From: Candidatus Omnitrophota bacterium
GTDB taxonomy: Bacteria; Omnitrophota; Gorgyraeia; 2-01-FULL-45-10
Reading direction: 5' to 3'
Assembly: GCA_018823705.1 (NCBI GenBank)
Contig: JAHJHP010000051.1
Span: 1 to 39,703, forward strand
DNA length: 39,703 bases
The stretch's first letter is position 1. Every line of letters starts with the position of its first letter. The notes below the pieces were generated by a model. The model was not told the DNA's origin, did no database searches, and saw only the letters and a list, made by a program, of their open reading frames with translations. The position numbers and the translations under genes were made by a program. Of the stretch, positions 23,967 to 31,477 are shown piece after piece.

Positions 23967-24940
23967 AGTATTTCTTAGGTATCGACATAGGGTCGGTCTC
24001 GGTAAAGATGGCGGTGCTGGATGAAGACAAGAATGTGCGTGCCAGCGTCTACCTGGATACCTCCGGGGCTCCGATCAAGGCAATGAAACAGGCGCTGGAA
24101 GAGATAAGGAAGGCTTCGGAAAGCCACGGTTTCCAAATAGGCGGCGTCGGCGTCACGGGAAGCGGTAGAAAGATAGCCTCATTCCTTATAGGCGCAGATG
24201 TCATTAAAAATGAAGTGACGGCTCAGATAATAGCCGCTTTACACTACAACCCTGAAGTATCCTCCATTATCGAGATCGGAGGCCAGGATTCCAAAGTAAT
24301 ACTGCTAAAAAACGGAATACCCGTTTGGTTTAATCTAAATACGCTATGCGCCTCCGGAACCGGGTCGTTTTTGGCATCGCAAGCAGGCCGGTTGAAGATA
24401 CCCGTTGAAGAGTTTGGCGCATACGCGTTCCGGTCTACATTGAAGATGAATATTGCCGCAAAATGCACCGTCTTTTCAGAAAGTGACATGATACATAAAG
24501 CAGCATTGGGCTGTAAGAAGGAAGATATCATCAATGGCCTATGCGAAGGGCTGGTAAGAAATTTTATCAATAATGTTACAAAGAACAGGCCTCTGGGCGA
24601 TCCCATACTATTCGTGGGAGGAGTGGCGTCGAATCAGGGCGTAGTGAATGCGTTCGAGCGGGAATTGGGCCGAAAAGTTATAGTACCAAAAGAGCACAAG
24701 ATAACAGGGTGCATAGGAGCCGCTATCTTAGCATTGCAGGAGAATATAAAAGAAACGAAGTTCAAGGGGTTTGAAGTGGCGAAACATGATATAAGGACGG
24801 TATTTTTTATATGCGGAGATTGCCAGAACCGGTGTGACATTACCACGATTTCCGCTAATGATACCACGGTAGGCTATCTCGGCTCCCGATGCGAGAAATA
24901 CAATGAGAGGCAAAAAATATTGTTGGGTATCGCAGGATAG
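23963..24940 (+). CDS. BadF/HgdC-type ATP-driven activase
   Basis: 325 residues of the ASKHA fold: GIDIGSVSVKMAVLD (phosphate 1), GVTGSGR, IIEIGGQDSKVI and FVGGVASNQG. Cys129 (NTLCASGTGSF) and Cys168 (AAKCTVFSESD) are 39 residues apart, as in HgdC, where each subunit of a dimer donates two Cys to a shared [4Fe-4S] cluster. ATP hydrolysis lets this cluster give electrons at very low potential to the partner protein. Unlike minimal HgdC (about 260 residues) it has a C-terminal tail with ICGDCQNRCDITT and GSRCEKYN, a Cys motif that follows the ATPase domains in the large fused activases. ATGA overlap with the upstream gene; GH3 follows after 6 bases. Confidence 0.88.
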   Translation: MKYFLGIDIGSVSVKMAVLDEDKNVRASVYLDTSGAPIKAMKQALEEIRKASESHGFQIGGVGVTGSGRKIASFLIGADVIKNEVTAQIIAALHYNPEVSSIIEIGGQDSKVILLKNGIPVWFNLNTLCASGTGSFLASQAGRLKIPVEEFGAYAFRSTLKMNIAAKCTVFSESDMIHKAALGCKKEDIINGLCEGLVRNFINNVTKNRPLGDPILFVGGVASNQGVVNAFERELGRKVIVPKEHKITGCIGAAILALQENIKETKFKGFEVAKHDIRTVFFICGDCQNRCDITTISANDTTVGYLGSRCEKYNERQKILLGIAG

Positions 24941-24946
24941 AGTATA

Positions 24947-26641
24947 ATGCGTTCAGATCACATAACCGAAAGCCTATTTAAAATGAATATAGTACATCTA
25001 CTGCTTAAATGCCTGGCGCCTGTGGCGAGGAGGTTCGAGCTCCAGACCAAAGACCCGATTTGCGCCCAGAAGAAGATCCTCTTCGAATATCTTCGCCGAA
25101 ATAAGAATACGGAATACGGAAAGAAGTACAAATTCTCATCCATCAGATCGATAGAGGATTTTCAGGAACGCGTCCCGTTCAGCAATTACGAAAACTTGCG
25201 TTTAATGGTGGAGAGGATGGCCGCCGGGGCAAAGAATGTGCTCACCGCCGATCGTCCGGTATTTTTCGGCCGCACAAGCGGTACGACAGGCAAGCCTAAA
25301 TTGATACCCGTGACCAGGTATTCCCGGAACAAGAAAGCCCAGCTGATGGCGTTATGGACTTATTATATTTCCAGGGATCATCCGGGGACGACGAGCGGTA
25401 AGGTATTCGTAATAATCGACCCCGAAGTTAAGTTGACTACTAAGTCGGGGATACCGTGCGGACCGGAGAACGGACACGCCTATGTAAATTTACCAGCCAT
25501 AATAAAACGCGGCTGCGCTATTCCGTACGAGATATTTGAGATCGAGGGCTACAATGCCAGATACTACACGATACTCAGGATAGCGATCGAGCATGATGTA
25601 ACTACATTGGCAACCCTGAATCCGAGTGCCATAATAATATTGTGCCAAAAGATCAAGAGGTGGAAAGATAGAATAATAGACGATATAGAGAAGGGAACCC
25701 TGGACCAAAACTTTGACATTCCCGAGCGCATAAGAGCCATTGCCGAAAAGAGATTGAAGCCCAACCCAACAAGAGCGCGTGAACTGCGGCGGATATTGAA
25801 TGAAAAGGGCGAATTGTTGCCGAAAGATTTCTGGCCCAACCTGAAGCTGATAGAATGCTGGAAAGGCGGCACGATGAGGCTGTATCTGGAGGGTCTTGAC
25901 CGTTATTTCGGACAAACGCCGATACGGGATTTTGGCTGCCTTTCCACCGAGACGCGCAGCTCGATACCGATCACCGATGAAGGTGCCGGAGGCATATTGG
26001 CGATAAACACAAATTTTTACGAGTTCATCCCGAAAGAAGATATGCATAAGGCCGAAAGGCGCGCGGTGCTTTGTGACCGGCTGGAAAAAGATAAGGAATA
26101 TCTCCTGATAGTCACCACGCCGGGAGGCTTATACAGATACGATACGGATGATGTCATACGCGTCGATGGATTTTTTAATAAAACGCCCGTGATTGAGTTT
26201 ATGCAGAAGGGCCTTAACGCCATATCGCTAAGCGGCGAGAAGGTGTACGAATCGCATATAAACGAAGCTATAAACGCCGCGAATAAAGGATTGAAGCTGG
26301 TGATAAAATTCTTTTCCGCTTCCGTCCAGATGGAAAAGCCGCCGCGCTATATATTTCTGGTTGAATTCACCGACGACCCATCCCTGGACAAAAAGAAGGC
26401 TTTATTGAGATCCATAGAAGATGAATTATGCCTCATTAATCTCGAATACGAAGATACAAGGCAGCGCCAGGAACTGAATTCTCCTATCCTGAAAGTGGCC
26501 AGAAAAGACGAGTTCGAAAAGTTCCGTTCTAAAAGGGTCGCCGAGGGAGCTCACGAGACCCAGTTTAAAATCCCGCAATTGGTGCGTGATCCCGAATTCC
26601 AGAAAAATTTCATTATTGAGGAAGAGATATTTTTAGAATAA
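24947..26641 (+). CDS. GH3-family acyl-adenylating enzyme
   Basis: 564 residues. The GH3 family (plant JAR1/GH3 type) belongs to the ANL superfamily; it adenylates a carboxylic acid and then joins it to an amine, usually an amino acid. The ATP loop FFGRTSGTTGKPKLIPVT (near residue 105), the middle CLSTETRSSIPI segment, GLYRYDTDDVIRV (the ATP-ribose Asp region) and a C-terminal GEKVYESHINEAI all fit. Bacterial GH3 proteins are mostly uncharacterised. AGGA lies 9 bases before ATG 24947. The neighbouring C45 gene suggests that the product is an N-acyl amide; this is an inference. Confidence 0.9.
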   Translation: MRSDHITESLFKMNIVHLLLKCLAPVARRFELQTKDPICAQKKILFEYLRRNKNTEYGKKYKFSSIRSIEDFQERVPFSNYENLRLMVERMAAGAKNVLTADRPVFFGRTSGTTGKPKLIPVTRYSRNKKAQLMALWTYYISRDHPGTTSGKVFVIIDPEVKLTTKSGIPCGPENGHAYVNLPAIIKRGCAIPYEIFEIEGYNARYYTILRIAIEHDVTTLATLNPSAIIILCQKIKRWKDRIIDDIEKGTLDQNFDIPERIRAIAEKRLKPNPTRARELRRILNEKGELLPKDFWPNLKLIECWKGGTMRLYLEGLDRYFGQTPIRDFGCLSTETRSSIPITDEGAGGILAINTNFYEFIPKEDMHKAERRAVLCDRLEKDKEYLLIVTTPGGLYRYDTDDVIRVDGFFNKTPVIEFMQKGLNAISLSGEKVYESHINEAINAANKGLKLVIKFFSASVQMEKPPRYIFLVEFTDDPSLDKKKALLRSIEDELCLINLEYEDTRQRQELNSPILKVARKDEFEKFRSKRVAEGAHETQFKIPQLVRDPEFQKNFIIEEEIFLE

Positions 26642-26668
26642 AAGCGAGTGCATTCGGAGGGTCTTATT

Positions 26669-27793
26669 GTGGCAGATGGTAAGCGATACAGCAATGGGAA
26701 GATGAACGTTCTGGAATTATCCGGCGACTATCGCGAGATGGGCCGCCAGTACGGTAAGCTTTTCAAGGACCAGATCGTAAAGTTTTATGAGAGGGCCATC
26801 GAAGGATATTTCATCAAAAATGCGAATATGCCGTATTTAAGGCTGCTGGCCATATCGCGACTGATCTTTCGCCGCTATCCGCCGAAAATAAAAGAGATAT
26901 TCAACGGAATAAGTGAAATATCGGGCATCAGTTTGAACAGGATCATAATGCTCGACCAGATAAACACATTCGAATTCATAAGGAATCAAAATCTTGGGAG
27001 ATGTTCCAATATGGCCGTATGGGGAGATTATACAGAAGACGGCTCTCTCGTGTTCGGAAGGAATTTTGACCAGCCGGAGTATTTCAAAAATTTTAACGAT
27101 TTTCTGGCATTGACCATTTTCAGTCCGGATGACGGCATCCCGACTGCAAGCATTGGTTACGCCGGCCAGATAGGAATAAGCGCGGCTCTCAACAGGCAGG
27201 GAGTCTTCATAGCTAATAATGAAGCGCCAACCATGAAAAGCGACGGGATTGAGATAAAAACACCCAGCGTTCTCGTTCTGGAACTTGAATTTTTAATGAG
27301 CTCTTCAGATCTGGGCGGGCTTGACAGGCTCATTAAAGGCGCGAAAGCGAACTGTCCTATCATAGTCAGCGCCGGCGATAATAAAAGATCTTACACATAC
27401 GAATGGACGGTATCCGGTATGAAGCGGAGATCTGAAGATAAGAACGGGATATTGGTATCTACAAACCATTTCGCGCATCCGTCATGGTCGAGGCCGGCGC
27501 TTCTACCGGGTTCCTATGTAAAGACGCTCGAGAGGCGCGCTAACCTGCTGTCGCTCGGAGAAAAGCATAAAGGGAAATTTAACATACAGAAGATGAAAGA
27601 AGTCCTGGACACTACTGTGGATAAAGGCGGTGCCACTCATGTTGGACAGACCACCTTTCAGATGATAATCGTGCCGGACAGGCTTGAAATGCATGTGAAG
27701 ATCCCGGATTTTCAGGATTGGACAGAGTTTGACCTCAAGGCCCCGCTTACCAGGCATGCCCTCACCGGCGACGCCGCCCCGTCTCTCCAGTAA
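26669..27793 (+). CDS. C45-family Ntn acyltransferase/amidase
   Basis: 374 residues from GTG 26669, chosen because GGAGG (26656-26660) sits 8 bases upstream; the frame also opens at GTG 26648, but that puts the GGAGG inside the gene. The protein resembles acyl-CoA:6-aminopenicillanic acid acyltransferase and C45 peptidases. These Ntn hydrolases cut themselves to expose a nucleophilic Cys, here probably Cys112 in GRCSNMAVWG, followed by SLVFGRNFDQPEYF. Other typical parts are YREMGRQYGKLFKDQI near the start and GISAALNRQGVFIANNEAP. The family hydrolyses or transfers N-acyl groups. No signal peptide is seen, so it should be cytoplasmic. Last gene of the operon; it converges on comM. Confidence 0.86.
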   Translation: MADGKRYSNGKMNVLELSGDYREMGRQYGKLFKDQIVKFYERAIEGYFIKNANMPYLRLLAISRLIFRRYPPKIKEIFNGISEISGISLNRIIMLDQINTFEFIRNQNLGRCSNMAVWGDYTEDGSLVFGRNFDQPEYFKNFNDFLALTIFSPDDGIPTASIGYAGQIGISAALNRQGVFIANNEAPTMKSDGIEIKTPSVLVLELEFLMSSSDLGGLDRLIKGAKANCPIIVSAGDNKRSYTYEWTVSGMKRRSEDKNGILVSTNHFAHPSWSRPALLPGSYVKTLERRANLLSLGEKHKGKFNIQKMKEVLDTTVDKGGATHVGQTTFQMIIVPDRLEMHVKIPDFQDWTEFDLKAPLTRHALTGDAAPSLQ

Positions 27794-27812
27794 GTCCGAC
27801 CCAAGCTTCTTA

Positions 27813-27890
27813 TGCGGATAACTTTAATTTCATCGATGTTTATCCCCATAAATTCCTGTCCAGTTTTATATTTCCCATAAGTTATCCACA
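27813..27890. other. Cluster of DnaA-box-like 9-mers
   Basis: TTATCCACA, a perfect DnaA box, is at 27882-27890. Near matches are TTATCCCCA (27840-27848) and, on the minus strand, TTATCCGCA (27821-27813). They lie within 80 bases in an AT-rich gap between convergent genes. No dnaA, dnaN or gidA neighbours are present, and one near match overlaps the comM end-like duplication, so an origin role is doubtful. Confidence 0.35.
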
Positions 27891-27980
27891 ATGTAGGTCA
27901 CCCTTAAGGGTGACCTACGTGTATACGTGTATTACATGTATTACGCGTATATGTTGCTACCCCCACAAATTCCTGTCCAG
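27844..27980. repeat. Duplicated comM 3' end flanking a palindromic insert
   Basis: ccccataaattcctgtccag (27844-27863) matches ccccacaaattcctgtccag (27961-27980) at 19 of 20 bases. The second copy is the end of comM. Read on the minus strand the first copy also encodes LDRNLWG and a stop (TAA instead of TAG), with only third-position changes. Between them are about 95 bases holding a 26-base palindrome and tandem tacgtgtat-like words. Confidence 0.75.
27893..27918. other. 26-base perfect palindrome between convergent genes
   Basis: GTAGGTCACCC-TTAA-GGGTGACCTAC (27893-27918) can form an 11-bp stem with a 4-base loop on either strand. It lies between the C45 gene and comM, which converge. A bidirectional terminator is possible, but no T-tract follows on either side. 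Confidence 0.6.
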
Positions 27981-29489
27981 GCTCCTGTACGAGATCGCCT
28001 CGGAGATGTGGTGCGCTTCGATCGTCTCTTTTCCATCGAGGTCCGCGATAGTCCTGGAGACCTTTAACAGTTTGTCGTAGGCTCTTGCCGATATACCGAG
28101 CTCCAGTATCGCGAGTTTCAATAATTCCTCACTTTCTTTATCCAATGTACAGTACTTTTCGAGCTGATCACTCTCCAGGCGGGAATTGAAATATACACCG
28201 TCATTTCTGTAACGCGATCCCTGCGTGCTCCGCGCCTTATCCACACGTTTCCTTATCGTCTCCGAGGGTTCGCCCCGTCGCTTATCCGTAAGATGCTCCA
28301 ACTTAAGCCGCGGCACTTCCAGATGTATATCGATCCTGTCGAGGAGAGGCCCTGATATTCTGGATAAGTAGTTTTGAATTTGTAGAGGGGAACAGTGGCA
28401 TTCTCGCTTCGGATCGGTGAAATAGCCGCACGGGCAGGGGTTCATTGCCGCTATCAGCATAAATTTGGCGGGGTAGGTGAAAGTGTTGGCGACCCTGGCT
28501 ATGGTCACCGAACCCTCCTCCATGGGCTGCCTCAAGACCTCGAGGACATTCTTCTTAAATTCCGGAAGCTCATCCAGGAACAGGACGCCGTTATGGGAGA
28601 GGCTGATCTCTCCGGGGCTCGGATTAGTTCCGCCCCCGACGAGCGCGGCGTCCGATATCGTATGGTGAGGAGAGCGGAAGGGCCTTGTGCCGACAAGGAC
28701 TTTATTTGACATGACCAGCCCCGCCACGCTGTGTATCTTAGATATCTCGAGCGATTCTTCGATCGTCATCTCAGAAAGGATTGTGGGCAGCCTTTTGGCG
28801 AGCATGCTCTTGCCGGAGCCGGGAGGGCCTATTAAGAGGACATTGTGGCCGCCGGCGGCAGCGACCTCCAGTCCGCGCTTGACGTGCTCCTGGCCTTTCA
28901 CGTCCCTGAAGTCCGTCCTATACTTTGAATTTCTCCTCAGCAGCTGGTCGCCACTGGAGAGCTCTCTTCTTATCGCTACCTTCTTATTCATAAAGTCAAC
29001 GACCTCTTTAAGCGACCGGGCAGGGTAGACCTCAATATCTTTTACCGCGGCGGCTTCTCTGGCGTTCTGCTCGGGCAATACAAATTTATCTTTGTCCATA
29101 GCTTTTAACCCGAGAGCTATGGCGAGAGCGCCCTTTATCGGTTTTAACCTGCCGTCCAGAGACAATTCCCCGCAAAATATGTACTCTTTTAAGTCCGCCT
29201 CTTCGATGACGCCTTCGCATAGAAGCACAGATAACGCGATGGGCAGGTCGTACGTTGCGCCCTCTTTCTTTATATAGGCAGGCGCCAGGTTTATAGTCAC
29301 CTTCCTGGGAGGAAATGAGAATCCGGAGTTCCTTATAGCGGCCTTTATGCGGTCGCGGGATTCTCTTATGGCGGTATCAGGCAACCCTACGATATTAAAG
29401 GCCGGCAGCCCACCGCCAATGTCAGATTCGACGGTGACTTCATAAGCATCAATCCCCAAAACACAGCTCGAATATATCTTTGCGATCAT
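27957..29489 (-). CDS. comM: ComM/YifB-family Mg-chelatase-like AAA+ ATPase
   Basis: 510 residues. ComM is a hexameric helicase that speeds branch migration during natural transformation. The N-terminal Lon-like fold (GLPDTAIRESRDRIKAAI, ITINLAPAYIKKEG type) is followed by a Mg-chelatase AAA+ core with Walker A GPPGSGKSML, FLDELPEFKKNVLEVLRQP and the CxC cluster region NPCPCGY, then a C-terminal helical domain. AAAGGAG lies 8 bases before the ATG at 29489. It follows yraN, the same neighbour as in many bacteria. With comEA-like and comEC genes also present, a DNA-uptake pathway is plausible. Its final codons are duplicated downstream. Confidence 0.96.
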   Translation of the reverse strand: MIAKIYSSCVLGIDAYEVTVESDIGGGLPAFNIVGLPDTAIRESRDRIKAAIRNSGFSFPPRKVTINLAPAYIKKEGATYDLPIALSVLLCEGVIEEADLKEYIFCGELSLDGRLKPIKGALAIALGLKAMDKDKFVLPEQNAREAAAVKDIEVYPARSLKEVVDFMNKKVAIRRELSSGDQLLRRNSKYRTDFRDVKGQEHVKRGLEVAAAGGHNVLLIGPPGSGKSMLAKRLPTILSEMTIEESLEISKIHSVAGLVMSNKVLVGTRPFRSPHHTISDAALVGGGTNPSPGEISLSHNGVLFLDELPEFKKNVLEVLRQPMEEGSVTIARVANTFTYPAKFMLIAAMNPCPCGYFTDPKRECHCSPLQIQNYLSRISGPLLDRIDIHLEVPRLKLEHLTDKRRGEPSETIRKRVDKARSTQGSRYRNDGVYFNSRLESDQLEKYCTLDKESEELLKLAILELGISARAYDKLLKVSRTIADLDGKETIEAHHISEAISYRSLDRNLWG

Positions 29490-29517
29490 CGACCATCTCC
29501 TTTAGATTGATAAAAGA

Positions 29518-29892
29518 TCAGTAAATATCCTCTACGGCATTTTCTATATGCTCTATATTTTCCAATATGCGATCATAACTTAACTTTACCGATATCACAT
29601 CGATCCTCCAGTAGGAATCGATGCCTCCGTATCTCTTGAGATAGAACAGGGCATTCTTTATGATATGCGCCTGTTTTACTCTCGTTACGGACTGTAGAGG
29701 TGGGCCGAGAGAGGAGGTCGTCCGGGTTCTCACTTCTATAAAGACCATCGAGCTTCCATGTCTGGCCACTATATCCAGTTCGCCGAAAGGCGTCCTGAAA
29801 TTTTTACACTTCAGCCTATAGCCTTTTTTCTGTAAGAACTCCAGGGCAAGTCTTTCGCCCAGGATACCGACCTCCCTTCTCTCCCGGCCCAT
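29518..29892 (-). CDS. yraN: YraN/UPF0102 family nuclease-fold protein
   Basis: 124 residues. The family has a restriction-endonuclease-like (Holliday-junction-resolvase type) fold. Visible motifs are GERLALEFLQKKGYRL near the start, GELDIVARHGSSMVFIEVRTR (the D/E-x-V core) and RIDVISV near the end. Function in cells is poorly defined; it commonly sits next to comM, as here. Its start codon lies just after the spoVG stop, and the GGAGG formed by the last spoVG codons serves as its ribosome binding site, which implies translational coupling. Confidence 0.93.
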   Translation of the reverse strand: MGRERREVGILGERLALEFLQKKGYRLKCKNFRTPFGELDIVARHGSSMVFIEVRTRTTSSLGPPLQSVTRVKQAHIIKNALFYLKRYGGIDSYWRIDVISVKLSYDRILENIEHIENAVEDIY

Positions 29893-29896
29893 CAGA

Positions 29897-30160
29897 TTAC
29901 CCTCCGTATGCTTCCAACACCACCTTCTCTATCTCATCCTTGATATCCCGACTTAACGGGATGACGGTGTTGTACCACTTGCCGTCTTTGCCGGCTTCGC
30001 GAGGCATGCTCACGAAGAGGCCGTCCTTGCCCTCCACCACTCTGAGGCCGTTTATGACCAGGCTGTCCATGACAGACATGTCGCAGAAAGCCTTTGTGGC
30101 GCCGTCGCCTTCCAGCTTATGTATGCGCGTTACGGCAAGTTTCAGGTCTTCTCTTACCAT
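29897..30160 (-). CDS. spoVG: SpoVG-family RNA/DNA-binding regulator
   Basis: 87 residues from ATG 30160. The Shine-Dalgarno AGGAGGTGA lies 8 bases upstream; the longer frame from GTG 30169 would begin inside that Shine-Dalgarno, so it is rejected. SpoVG proteins are small nucleic-acid-binding regulators found far beyond spore formers. Family matches are VINGLRVVEGKDGLFVSMPRE and the IPLSRDIKDEIEKVVLEAY C-terminus. Here it lies between an anti-sigma gene and yraN-comM, so it may act post-transcriptionally in the same regulon, though that is inference. Confidence 0.9.
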   Translation of the reverse strand: MVREDLKLAVTRIHKLEGDGATKAFCDMSVMDSLVINGLRVVEGKDGLFVSMPREAGKDGKWYNTVIPLSRDIKDEIEKVVLEAYGG

Positions 30161-30179
30161 CTGTATCACCTCCTCTCTT

Positions 30180-30584
30180 TTAATCTAATGAAATCCTATC
30201 TCTCTTATACGCCTCGCGTATAGATATGAGCATCTTTGTCGATCTTGAGTCAGCCACCCACTTTATCCCAAAGAGCAGAGTAGCCGACAGTAACTGTAGA
30301 AAATAGCGCGGGACTATAAAGGAGAGAGAGAACGATATTACGGCCAGTAAAAGGTAGATATTTATCTTCTTCATGATAGCGTCCTTTATTTTTTTGCGAG
30401 ACTTCGTTTTATTAAATGCGGCGACAGCTTCATGAGCTGCCGCTATCCGATCCAGGCATCGACTGCAGGAGCTCAGGTGTTCCTCGATGCGCTCGCGGCC
30501 ATCTTTCAGGGCCCGGCCGGCAAGAAAGCCAGCTAGCGTAGCTTCGTCCGGATGAGTATCTGTCTTCATCTTGGTATCGGTCAT
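30180..30584 (-). CDS. Zinc-finger anti-sigma factor, membrane bound
   Basis: 134 residues. The N-terminal domain has HPDEATLAGFLAGRA and the zinc motif HLSSCSRC (H-x3-C-x2-C) of zf-HC2 anti-sigma factors. Two close hydrophobic stretches follow (about 74-90 and 93-110: INIYLLLAVISFSLSFIV and YFLQLLSATLLFGIKWV), then a short C-terminal tail with no large sensor domain. It probably holds the ECF sigma factor encoded upstream at the membrane. GGGGGAG precedes the ATG. The gap to the sigma gene is 173 bases and filled by a palindromic element. Confidence 0.8.
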   Translation of the reverse strand: MTDTKMKTDTHPDEATLAGFLAGRALKDGRERIEEHLSSCSRCLDRIAAAHEAVAAFNKTKSRKKIKDAIMKKINIYLLLAVISFSLSFIVPRYFLQLLSATLLFGIKWVADSRSTKMLISIREAYKRDRISLD

Positions 30585-30683
30585 AAGTCTCCCCCTATAT
30601 AAGGACGCTAAAAATGCCAGATTTGTTGCAACCTATTTTAAAATAATTAGAGGCCATCTTATAAGCACATGCAGTGGCCTCGT

Positions 30684-30748
30684 ATTGCGAGGAGGCCTAA
30701 TTTAGGCCGACGAAGCAATCTTCGAGATTGCTTCGCTTCGCTCGCAAT
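30684..30748. repeat. REP-like palindromic element between sigma and anti-sigma genes
   Basis: CGAAGCAATCT (30711-30721), loop TCG, AGATTGCTTCG (30725-30735) form a perfect 11-bp stem. Outside it ATTGCGAG (30684-30691) pairs with CTCGCAAT (30741-30748). The left arm carries an extra palindrome GGCCTAATTTAGGCC (30694-30708). The ~100 bases left of it (30585-30683) hold no gene or clear signal. Confidence 0.75.
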
Positions 30749-30757
30749 GACTTGTAA

Positions 30758-31315
30758 TTACTCCGAGGCCTTTAAATGCGCCCTGAGCTTGTTCTTGGCT
30801 CTCTTCATACAACTGGAGACAGTCCCTACCGGAAGGCTCAAAATTTCGGCTATTTCCTTGTACTTCTTATCATGCAGTAGGTTCAATTTTATTATGAGTT
30901 TCTCTTTTACGGGCAGGCTCTCAATGGCGTCGTCTATCCTTCCGGAAAGCTCACTTTCATTGACTTCTTCGGATGGGCTTAGCCCAAAAGAGGGGATGAG
31001 ATCGATGAGTTCGGATTCCTCTACCTTGTCACAGAGCAAAATAGGGTTTTCCGGCTCAATGCGCCGCAGTTTACGCATATGTTGCATCGCCGCGTTACCC
31101 GACACTATAGCGATCCAATAAGGGATGCTCTCCGGATCACGGATCGCATCCAGTTTCCTATTCTCCCATATCGAGATAAATACTTCCTGCCGGATATCCA
31201 GGATCTCTTCTTGCGACAGGGTGATCCCGCATCCTTTCAATCGCCTATAGATCGCCGTATATACCAGGTGTGAGTAGGTCTTTACAAAATTTTCGTTAAA
31301 ATGGCCTTCATCCAT
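30758..31315 (-). CDS. ECF-type RNA polymerase sigma factor
   Basis: 185 residues from ATG 31315; the frame runs further upstream but conserved sequence starts here. Region 2 is seen as YSHLVYTAIYRRL and EILDIRQEVFISIWEN (core binding and -10 recognition). Region 4 is ESLPVKEKLIIKLNLLHDKKYKEIAEILSLPVGTVSSCMKRAKNKLRAHL, a helix-turn-helix for the -35. The zinc-finger anti-sigma gene follows on the same strand, the normal ECF arrangement. No Shine-Dalgarno precedes the start. A TTGACA occurs on the minus strand at 31351-31346 but no -10 sits at normal spacing, so its own promoter is unclear. Confidence 0.92.
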   Translation of the reverse strand: MDEGHFNENFVKTYSHLVYTAIYRRLKGCGITLSQEEILDIRQEVFISIWENRKLDAIRDPESIPYWIAIVSGNAAMQHMRKLRRIEPENPILLCDKVEESELIDLIPSFGLSPSEEVNESELSGRIDDAIESLPVKEKLIIKLNLLHDKKYKEIAEILSLPVGTVSSCMKRAKNKLRAHLKASE

Positions 31316-31344
31316 GAGAATAGGGTAGCATATAATATGATAAA

Positions 31345-31431
31345 TTGTCAAATCAAATTTAATCAATCATCAATTTAATAGGCTTGACAAATCGCCTCTT
31401 TATTTGACTTATTCGATTTATATAGTATAAT
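31345..31431 (+). promoter_or_regulatory. Promoter of the GGDEF/HD-GYP gene with 10-bp direct repeats
   Basis: TTGACT (31404-31409), a 16-base spacer and consensus TATAAT (31426-31431), about 45 bases before the TTG start. Upstream, TTGTCAAATC (31345-31354) and TTGACAAATC (31384-31393) are near-identical direct repeats in the divergent region and could be operator half-sites. Confidence 0.6.
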
Positions 31432-31477
31432 TAATATACTATCCTTACGTTTGTATCAAACCACAAGGAGCCATAAA

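Noticed and set aside
23963-24940. Benzoyl-CoA reductase (dearomatising) operon
   Set aside because: Only one ATPase and one small HgdB-like subunit are present; the other reductase subunits and ring-cleavage genes are absent.
25490-26047. 185-residue minus-strand open frame inside the GH3 gene
   Set aside because: Shadow of a clearly conserved coding frame.
26648-26668. GTG 26648 as the start of the C45 gene
   Set aside because: The strong GGAGG at 26656-26660 lies downstream of it and at the right distance for GTG 26669.
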